Below are positions 31,294 to 36,915 of a DNA stretch of 36,915 nucleotides, in pieces. Made by a program: the position numbers and the translations under genes. Under the pieces are notes generated by a model that had not been told where the DNA came from, made no database searches, and saw only the letters and a list, made by a program, of their open reading frames with translations. The DNA is from Methanoculleus sp. UBA374 (GTDB taxonomy: Archaea; Halobacteriota; Methanomicrobia; Methanomicrobiales; Methanoculleaceae): contig DAYL01000007.1 in assembly GCA_002508705.1 (NCBI GenBank), positions 1 through 36,915 on the forward strand. The letters run 5' to 3'. Position 1 is the first letter of the stretch. The number at the start of each line of letters is the position of its first letter.

Positions 31294-32199
31294 TTACACC
31301 TCCCGGTAGTAGGGGAGAACGACGCTTTCAAGCGACGGCTGCCTTTCAGCAAGCCGCAGAAGCCGGACCCCGCGGCCGACGAGGAATGCGGCTATCTCGT
31401 CCCCGAGGTCTCGTTCCGCCACAACAAGCGCTTCTCTCCGGGGCGCATCGTAGGATACGCACAGGACCCCGGGAACGGCCAGGTCGGGCATGGGGTCCCG
31501 GGTCTCCACGCAGAGCGTGACCGTCCCTCCCTCCTGCTTCTGCAGGAGGTCTCCGGGAGTGCCCATGGCGACGAGCCTCCCCCGGGCAAGGACCCCGACG
31601 GAGGTGCAGATCTGGTCTACTTCGGGGAGGATGTGAGAGGAGATGAGGATAGTCCTGCCATCCGCCGCAGCATCGCGGAGGATACGCCTGAAGTCGGCGA
31701 CGCCGGGCGGATCAAGGTTGGCCGTCGGCTCGTCCAGGACGAGGACGGCCGGATCGTTCAGCAGGGCCCCGGCAAGCCCGAGCCTCTGCCGCATCCCCTT
31801 TGAGAACGCCCCGACCTGCTGCGTCGCCCCGTCGAGGCCGACAAGCGCGAGCAGTTCCTCTATCCGCTGTTTTCGCTCTGCAGGCTTCATTCCGTAGAGC
31901 TGCGCGAAGAAATCGAGGTTTCGGGCGGCCGTGAGATCGGCGTAGAACCCGACATCCTCGGGCATGTAGCCGATCCGGTGCTTCACCCGGATCGGCTCGG
32001 TTACGATGTCTTCCCCGTCGATGAGGCATCTCCCGCCGGTCGGCTCGATCAGCCCGACCAGCATGAGGATCGTGGTGCTCTTTCCCGCTCCGTTCGGCCC
32101 GATCAGGCCGAAGATCTCACCCTGCGGGACCTGGAAGGTCAGGTCGTCGACGACACGACGACCGCTGTATTCTTTCATCAGATGTTCAAACCGGATCAT
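31294..32199 (-). CDS. ABC transporter ATP-binding protein
   Basis: The 301-residue ATPase drives the permease encoded next to it. Walker A is GPNGAGKST (about residue 38), the signature is FSKGMRQRLGLAGAL (about residue 133), and Walker B with D-loop is VLVLDEPTANLDP. The H-loop is ISSHILPEV. A C-terminal extension of about 80 residues is typical of NatA/CcmA-type exporters. The ATG at 32199 follows GAGGAGA and is preferred over an upstream in-frame start that lacks one. Divergent from the secreted-protein gene at 32445. Confidence 0.94.
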   Translation of the reverse strand: MIRFEHLMKEYSGRRVVDDLTFQVPQGEIFGLIGPNGAGKSTTILMLVGLIEPTGGRCLIDGEDIVTEPIRVKHRIGYMPEDVGFYADLTAARNLDFFAQLYGMKPAERKQRIEELLALVGLDGATQQVGAFSKGMRQRLGLAGALLNDPAVLVLDEPTANLDPPGVADFRRILRDAAADGRTILISSHILPEVDQICTSVGVLARGRLVAMGTPGDLLQKQEGGTVTLCVETRDPMPDLAVPGVLCVSYDAPRREALVVAERDLGDEIAAFLVGRGVRLLRLAERQPSLESVVLPYYREV

Positions 32200-32444
32200 A
32201 TCCGTCTCCTCGGTTGCACTTTGCGGCCGGACGTTCGGACATCCGCATATCGGTCGAAGCACCCGGCACTACGGTGTTCAACGGCGAGGAGAATAGGGAT
32301 TGTCGCACAATCTTCTACCGTTTCCGGGACACGTTGAGGATTGTGCGAATAGAATCATATTGTCGACCGATTTTACGGCCGCCGGGCGCATGTGTAGAGG
32401 ATCATGCCAGAGATCTTATCATTGCAAGCATTCCACTAATACGT

Positions 32445-33167
32445 ATGGACCTGCGCGTGCTCCCGCTGCTCTGCGTGCTGGCCTGTCTTGCCGCGCCCAT
32501 CTTTGCGTACACCCTCCCGGACGAACCGGTCCGGTCGTTCGGGTTCGTCGGGTATATCGTGCCGGCGACGTACCCAGAAGCCGGCGCCGTCTCCATCATG
32601 GAGGCGGAGGAGAGTGCCGTAACGATCCGTCTCGAAGACATCGGGGCAGAGGTCCCGGAGGACGAAGCCAGCGGGGACGTTCTCCAGACCATTTCTCCGG
32701 CGTATTATACACTCAGCGGCAAGATCCAGAGCGTGAATTTCCTCCAGACGTTTCCGTCGGTGGAGGTGGTGGTTCTGGAGAAACCTGCAAATTTCTTTAT
32801 CGTCAGGAAGGTGGAGGAACCGACCGGTTTGACGAAGACCTACAGCGGCCGTTCCGGGGAAGACCACGGCAAGCATACCCTTGCCCCCGATGAGAAGCGC
32901 TACTTCTCGACGCCGGTTCGGGAAGGGGTTACGCACCACTGGATCGATATCCGCTGGGACGCGTCGGCCGGGGACCTCATGCTGTACGTCTATCCTCCGG
33001 ACGGCTGTCTCGGCCCGTATACCGACAGCGATGACGGAGAAAGCGACGGGCGGATCTTCCTCGATGTCTCCTCGTCCGAAGGGCTGACACCGGGAGCCTG
33101 GTACTACGAGATCGCCTGCGCCCGGGGAAACGGAACGATCGAGTTCTCATTTGAGACGTATACGTAA
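32445..33167 (+). CDS. Secreted protein with PPC-like C-terminal domain
   Basis: The 240-residue product has a clear signal peptide (MDLRVLPLLCVLACLAAPIF, cleavage probably after Ala21). The mature protein is acidic and strand-rich. The last 90 residues (THHWIDIRWDASAGDLMLYVYPPDG ... TPGAWYYEIACARGNGTIEFSFETYT) resemble a pre-peptidase C-terminal (PPC) beta-sandwich; the N-terminal half is not recognised. It is followed 17 bp later by a membrane-anchored winged-helix regulator, and the two are likely one operon. A TATA-like TCTTATC lies about 28 bp before the ATG. It could be the external ligand or partner of that regulator. Confidence 0.72.
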   Translation: MDLRVLPLLCVLACLAAPIFAYTLPDEPVRSFGFVGYIVPATYPEAGAVSIMEAEESAVTIRLEDIGAEVPEDEASGDVLQTISPAYYTLSGKIQSVNFLQTFPSVEVVVLEKPANFFIVRKVEEPTGLTKTYSGRSGEDHGKHTLAPDEKRYFSTPVREGVTHHWIDIRWDASAGDLMLYVYPPDGCLGPYTDSDDGESDGRIFLDVSSSEGLTPGAWYYEIACARGNGTIEFSFETYT

Positions 33168-33184
33168 AGGACGCGAAGAAGATT

Positions 33185-33904
33185 ATGCAGGGAATCAAAG
33201 TTCTTGTTTTCAGCATGATCCTGCTCCTGCTCATCGCATCTCCCGCCGGGGCAAAGACGTATGAGGCGGCCGGCGGCTACGAAAACCCTCCGCCGGAAGG
33301 AGCGGAGATGGCCGAACCGGTGGAGGTGGAGTTCTGGGAACTTCCCGTCTGGCTCATCCTCATGCAGATCGCCTGCATGCCTCTCGAACTCCTCGCGTCG
33401 CTCAAGATCTGGGGATACCTCGGGTACTGCCGGGTGAAACGCGAGGACCTGCTCGACAACGCTCTCCGCGACCGGATCTTCTCCTGCATCCGGGATCATC
33501 CGGGGATACACCTGCACGCCATCGCCCGGGAGACGGGGATACGCCTGGGTACGCTCCGCTACCACCTGAGCGTCCTCCAGAGAAGCCATATGATCGTATT
33601 CGTGGAATCGGAGGGCATGACCTGCTTCTTCAAAAACGACGGCACCTACTCCGGGCTGCAGCAGCGGCTGCTGGTTCACCTGCACCGGGAGGTGCCGCAC
33701 GAGATCCTGAGATTGCTGCTCAGCCGCCCGTCGCAAACCCGAAACGAACTGGCCGGGAGCCTGGGAGTGGCGGGGCCGACGGTCACGTGGCACATGAAGC
33801 GCCTTATGCGCGACCGTCTCGTCTCCTCCGAAAAAGACGGGAGATGCGTCCGATATCGCATCCCCTGTGAAATTGCGCCTGAAGTTGGAAAATGGCTGAG
33901 TTGA
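33185..33904 (+). CDS. Membrane-anchored winged-helix transcriptional regulator
   Basis: The 239-residue protein combines membrane and DNA-binding parts. Residues 5-23 form a signal-like hydrophobic helix, residues about 24-52 a short acidic external stretch, and residues about 53-80 a second TM helix (LPVWLILMQIACMPLELLA). Two tandem winged helices follow: RIFSCIRDHPGIHLHAIARE with TLRYHLSVLQRSHMI (about 98-140), and ILRLLLSRPSQTRNELAGS with TVTWHMKRLMRDRLV (about 175-220). This is a one-component transmembrane regulator. It lies 17 bp after a secreted protein gene, which may supply the external signal. Targets are unknown. Confidence 0.82.
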   Translation: MQGIKVLVFSMILLLLIASPAGAKTYEAAGGYENPPPEGAEMAEPVEVEFWELPVWLILMQIACMPLELLASLKIWGYLGYCRVKREDLLDNALRDRIFSCIRDHPGIHLHAIARETGIRLGTLRYHLSVLQRSHMIVFVESEGMTCFFKNDGTYSGLQQRLLVHLHREVPHEILRLLLSRPSQTRNELAGSLGVAGPTVTWHMKRLMRDRLVSSEKDGRCVRYRIPCEIAPEVGKWLS

Positions 33905-33926
33905 AGGCCGGGAAGACGGAGGTGTT

Positions 33927-34337
33927 CTATCGCCCGGGGGCCTCCCCCTGCACCCATCGTTCGCCCTCCCGGTAAAACTCCTTCTTCCAGATAGGGACGG
34001 TCTGCTTGAGCCGGTCGATGATATACTCGCTGGCAGCGAACGCCTCTTTCCGGTGCCCGGCTCCGACGATGACGAGGAGAATGGTCTCGCCGACCAAAAG
34101 AGAGCCCACGCGGTGGACGATATCCACCGACTCGATTGCATAATCCCGCATCGCCGTATCGCGGATCGCCTCCAGTTCACGGACCGCGACGTCCTCATAG
34201 GCTTCCAGCTCCATCCGCTCAACCCCGCCGTCGTCCCTGACGACGCCGCAGAAAGTGACCAGGGCTCCCATGCCCGGCCTCTTCGCCGCCTCAATCATCG
34301 CGCCTGTGTCGATGACGTCCCGGGTAATACTTATCAT
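33927..34337 (-). CDS. moaE: Molybdopterin synthase catalytic subunit MoaE
   Basis: The 136-residue protein is MoaE, which with thiocarboxylated MoaD inserts two sulfurs into cPMP to form molybdopterin. Family motifs include GALVTFCGVVRDD near residue 24, LEAYEDVAVRELEAI, IVHRVGSLLVGETILLVIVGAGHRKEAF (about residues 73-100), and VPIWKKEFYREGERWV with the catalytic Lys near the C-terminus. It is the last gene of the minus-strand sulfur operon, 12 bp after moaD. Methanogens need the cofactor for formylmethanofuran dehydrogenase and formate dehydrogenase, with Mo or W. Confidence 0.96.
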   Translation of the reverse strand: MISITRDVIDTGAMIEAAKRPGMGALVTFCGVVRDDGGVERMELEAYEDVAVRELEAIRDTAMRDYAIESVDIVHRVGSLLVGETILLVIVGAGHRKEAFAASEYIIDRLKQTVPIWKKEFYREGERWVQGEAPGR

Positions 34338-34349
34338 ACGTTATGCCTC

Positions 34350-34628
34350 CTATCCGCCCGCCACCGGCGGGAAGATGGCGACCTCATCTCCGTCCGCAAG
34401 GACAAGCGTATCGAGGTCGTCTCTCTTCACCCGTATTCCGTTTTGCATCAGAACCACGTGCGTCCGGAGCGCTCCGGCCTCATCGAACATGAGCCCTTCT
34501 TCGCCTCCGGCACGGTCCCGGAGCGCGGCGAGAAGCGCTGTCATCGCCGATCCCTCGGGGAGTTCCACGACCGGATCGCTCCCGAGAGCCTCACGGAACC
34601 GGGCGAATGCCTTCACCTGTACCTTCAT
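34350..34628 (-). CDS. moaD: MoaD/ThiS-type sulfur carrier protein
   Basis: The 92-residue ubiquitin-like protein ends in the obligatory Gly-Gly (FPPVAGG), the site of adenylation and thiocarboxylation. It starts MKVQVKAFARFREALG and contains VLMQNGIRV and LADGDEVAIFPP. Its place between a MoeB-like E1 and MoaE supports MoaD, though it could also serve ThiS or tRNA thiolation. ATG 34628 follows GGGGTG; a GTG two codons earlier is the alternative. The start lies 38 bp inside the moeB 3' end, implying coupling. Confidence 0.93.
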   Translation of the reverse strand: MKVQVKAFARFREALGSDPVVELPEGSAMTALLAALRDRAGGEEGLMFDEAGALRTHVVLMQNGIRVKRDDLDTLVLADGDEVAIFPPVAGG

Positions 34629-35358
34629 AATCACACCCCACGCCGCAGGCGGGACAGTCCGGCCGCCGCTCTACGGCATACGTCTCAAGCGTCGTCGCGA
34701 GGCCGTCCCAGACGAGGAGCCGGTTCGTAAGAAGGTCCTCCCTGCCGAGGAGATACTTGATCGCCTCGTTTGCCTGGATCGTGCCGATAACCCCCGGCGT
34801 CACCCCGACGACCGGGAAGACCTCGGCAGGCGGAGCCTCCGGGAAGATGCACTCGAGGCAGGCCGTCCGGCCCGGAATGATGGTCGTCGCCTGCCCGTCG
34901 AACCCCCGGACGGCGCCGTGCAGCAGGGGAACGCCCGACCGGAGCGCCTGCCGGTTCAGGAGGTAGCGGGTCGGAAAATTGTCCATCGCGTCCACGATCA
35001 GGTCGGCGGCGCCCACGAGGTCCCGGACGTTCGCCTCATCAATGGTCGCCGCAAAGGCCTTGATGCGGATATCCGGGTTTGCTGCCCTGAGTTTTGCTTC
35101 GGCGGACCGGGCCTTCAGTTCGCCGATGTCGCTCTCCCGGTGGAGGACCTGCCGGTTCAGGTTGGTCCGGTCCACGGTGTCCCGGTCCGCGATGCGGATC
35201 TCCCCGACACCGGCGACGGCGAGGTAGAGGGCGATCGGGCAGCCGAGACCCCCCGCACCGGCGATGAAGACCTTCGCCTTCTTCAGCCGCTCCTGCCCCT
35301 CATCGCCGAAGAGGAGGATCTGCCGGGCGTAGCGCTCACGTTCCCGCTCAAGGAGCAT
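34591..35358 (-). CDS. moeB: MoeB/ThiF-type adenylyltransferase
   Basis: The 255-residue E1-like enzyme adenylates the C-terminal Gly of MoaD/ThiS carriers. Visible are the ATP-binding FIAGAGGLGCPIALYL (about residue 31), RIADRDTVDRTNLNRQVLH with the Arg finger, and DAMDNFPTRYLLN. Two CxxC pairs, CLEC and CPAC, would bind structural zinc. The ATG at 35358 overlaps the nifU stop by 11 bp and begins at the conserved ERERERYARQILLFG. Upstream in-frame sequence is antisense-like and excluded. There is no rhodanese domain, so the sulfur probably comes from NifS/NifU next door. Confidence 0.94.
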   Translation of the reverse strand: MLLERERERYARQILLFGDEGQERLKKAKVFIAGAGGLGCPIALYLAVAGVGEIRIADRDTVDRTNLNRQVLHRESDIGELKARSAEAKLRAANPDIRIKAFAATIDEANVRDLVGAADLIVDAMDNFPTRYLLNRQALRSGVPLLHGAVRGFDGQATTIIPGRTACLECIFPEAPPAEVFPVVGVTPGVIGTIQANEAIKYLLGREDLLTNRLLVWDGLATTLETYAVERRPDCPACGVGCDYEGTGEGIRPVP

Positions 35359-35752
35359 GCTGCGATCCGTCCCCCATCGGCGGCATCCCGTGCCGTGTCC
35401 GGTAGTCGTCGATCGCCTTATGGATTCCCTCTTCGGCGAGGACCGAACAGTGGAGTTTCTGGGGAGGCAGCCCCTCCAGCGCTTCGGCAACCGCCCGGTT
35501 GGTGACCGACCATGCCTCGTCGAGGGTCTTGCCCTTGATGAGTTCGGTGACCATCGAACTCGATGCAATGGCGGCGGCGCACCCGAAGGTCTTGAACTTT
35601 GCATCCACGATCCGATCCCCTTCTATCCGGAGGGTGATCCGCATGATGTCGCCGCAGACCGGGTTTCCGACCTCGCCGACGCCGTCCGCATCCGGGATCT
35701 CCCCCATGTTCCGGGGGTTCGTGAAATGGTCCATGACTTGTTTGCTGTACAT
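35348..35752 (-). CDS. nifU: IscU/NifU-type Fe-S scaffold protein
   Basis: The 134-residue protein is an IscU-type scaffold. The three conserved Cys are present in NPVCGD (about residue 33), FGCAAAIASSS (about residue 57) and LHCSVLAEEG (about residue 101), with the Asp of CGD intact. It starts MYSKQVMDHF. ATG 35752 is chosen, 5 bp after the nifS stop; a GTG at 35761 overlapping the nifS stop would add three residues. It receives sulfur from the adjacent cysteine desulfurase and assembles [2Fe-2S] or [4Fe-4S] clusters. Confidence 0.95.
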   Translation of the reverse strand: MYSKQVMDHFTNPRNMGEIPDADGVGEVGNPVCGDIMRITLRIEGDRIVDAKFKTFGCAAAIASSSMVTELIKGKTLDEAWSVTNRAVAEALEGLPPQKLHCSVLAEEGIHKAIDDYRTRHGMPPMGDGSQHAP

Positions 35753-35757
35753 CGCAA

Positions 35758-36915
35758 TCACTCGTTTCGTTTGGGGGTGAGCGGCGACATCTGTCTGAGG
35801 CGCTCGATCACCCCGGGAAGGACCGAGAGGACGTAATCGACGTCGTCCTCCGTGTTCCGGGAGCCGAGGGTGAGCCGGAGCGAGCCGTGCGCCTGCTCGG
35901 GGGGGAGGCCGCAGGCCGTGAGGACGTGCGAGGGCTCAAGCGACGCCGAGGTGCAGGCGCTCCCCGTCGAGGCGGCAACACCGAGCGCGTCGAGCGAGAG
36001 CAGGATCGACTCGCCCTCCACGTAGCGGAACGCGACGTTCACGTTGTTCGGGAGTCTCTCGACCGGGTGGCCGTTTAACCGGGTGTCCGGGATCGTATCC
36101 AGGAGCCCCCGGATCAGCCGGTCCCGCATTGCGCGAAGTCGAGCGGCGTGCCCCTCAATATCTGCGGTCGCAAGTTCGATTGCCCGCCCGAGCCCGACGA
36201 TCCCGGGGACGTTCTCGGTCCCGGCCCGGTGGCCGCGTTCCTGCGCGCCGCCGTCCATGAACGTCCCGATCCGGGTTTTCTTCCGGATATAGAGCGCTCC
36301 CGTTCCCTTCGGGCCGCCGAACTTGTGCGCCGAGAGAGAGAGGAGGTCGGCCCCTGTAGCCTCCACATTCACCGGAAGGGCGCCGATCGCCTGGACGGCG
36401 TCGGTGTGGAACGGGACCCTGTGGTCGTGCGCGATCTCCGCTATCGCCCGGACCGGCTGGATCGTCCCGATCTCGTTATTTGCGGTCATCACCGAGATGA
36501 GGACGGTTTTGTCGGTGATCGCCTCCTCGACGACTCCCGGGTCCACCCGGCCGAACTCGTCGACAGGGAGGTAGGTCACCCGCCAGCCCTGCTTCTCGAG
36601 GCTCTGGCAGGTGTGGATGACGGCGTGGTGCTCGATCGCGGAGGTGATGATGTGGTCGCCCTTTTTCCGGTTCGCAGTCGCCACGCCTTTGAACGCCCAG
36701 TTGTCGGCCTCCGTTCCCCCGGAGGTGAAGAAGACCTCCTCCGGCTTCGCGCCGATCGCCGCCGCCACCCGGCCCCGCGCTTCTTCCACCGCCTCCTTCG
36801 CCTCCCGGGCGACAGCATAGAGCGACGAAGGGTTCCCGAACCGCTCCGTGAAGTAGGGGAGCATCGCCTCGACGACCTCCGGCCGCGTCGGCGTCGTCGC
36901 CGCATGGTCCATGTA
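35758..36915 (-). CDS. nifS: Cysteine desulfurase NifS/IscS (cut by window edge)
   Basis: At least 385 residues of a PLP-dependent cysteine desulfurase are present. Motifs include MDHAATTPTRPEV, TSGGTEADNWAFKG (PLP phosphate), IEHHAVIH (His stacking on PLP), the Schiff-base Lys in SAHKFGGPKG (about residue 196), and the persulfide Cys in STGSACTSAS (about residue 320). The ATG at 36912 is probably not the start: a Tyr codon precedes it at the very edge, and homologues begin a few residues earlier with YMDHAATTP, so the true start lies beyond 36915. It heads the visible sulfur operon with nifU, moeB, moaD and moaE. Confidence 0.95.
   Translation of the reverse strand, partial: YMDHAATTPTRPEVVEAMLPYFTERFGNPSSLYAVAREAKEAVEEARGRVAAAIGAKPEEVFFTSGGTEADNWAFKGVATANRKKGDHIITSAIEHHAVIHTCQSLEKQGWRVTYLPVDEFGRVDPGVVEEAITDKTVLISVMTANNEIGTIQPVRAIAEIAHDHRVPFHTDAVQAIGALPVNVEATGADLLSLSAHKFGGPKGTGALYIRKKTRIGTFMDGGAQERGHRAGTENVPGIVGLGRAIELATADIEGHAARLRAMRDRLIRGLLDTIPDTRLNGHPVERLPNNVNVAFRYVEGESILLSLDALGVAASTGSACTSASLEPSHVLTACGLPPEQAHGSLRLTLGSRNTEDDVDYVLSVLPGVIERLRQMSPLTPKRNE

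Overview
The window reads as a GC-rich stretch of a euryarchaeal chromosome. Archaeal-type information genes (TFB, Gar1, SRP19, ribosomal proteins S8e and S6e, aIF5B), TATA-box promoters and many apparently leaderless starts set the domain. Gene content and protein style (HypB, a DUF2240-like protein, a luciferase-like flavin enzyme, HAE3-type exporters) suggest a methanogen of the Methanomicrobiales, most like Methanoculleus. The genus is an inference; no database was searched.

Layout. 1-9191 is mostly housekeeping: a tRNA-Ala(CGC) with a duplicated 3' fragment beside it, gar1-tfb, srp19-PHP phosphoesterase divergent from hypB, rps8e, a SoxB/5'-nucleotidase-like metallophosphatase, two coupled conserved genes, rps6e and aIF5B. 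9192-12400 looks like a small island in the 3' end of tRNA-His(GTG). It holds a RelB/RelE-like toxin-antitoxin pair, a DNA methyltransferase with an overlapping candidate endonuclease, and a gene fragment running into the far 15-bp copy of the tRNA end. No integrase is visible.

12401-23643 is accessory. It contains a MarR-MATE efflux pair, two paralogous lipoprotein serpins about 6.8 kb apart that share a 267-bp identical block but differ in the reactive-centre loop, an AbrB-like gene divergent from an unknown gene, a frameshifted Nramp-type transporter, a flavin oxidoreductase next to a GH15 glycosidase, and an AT-rich ABC-transporter remnant.

23644-33904 holds regulators and transporters: a TrmB-type regulator with a perfect operator at its start codon, a Bat-type HTH regulator divergent from a CO-dehydrogenase-like small protein and an RND (HAE3) exporter, a membrane protein of the small mechanosensitive-channel-like class, a QueG-like iron-sulfur protein, an ABC-2 exporter, and a secreted protein paired with a membrane-anchored winged-helix regulator. 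33927 to the right edge is a tight minus-strand sulfur-transfer operon (nifS-nifU-moeB/thiF-moaD-moaE), with nifS cut by the window end.

The most unusual points are the serpin pair with divergent specificity, the integrase-less tRNA-His defence island, the symmetric single-TATA promoter between srp19 and hypB, and the membrane-regulator/secreted-protein pair. No CRISPR array, rRNA or complete insertion sequence was seen.
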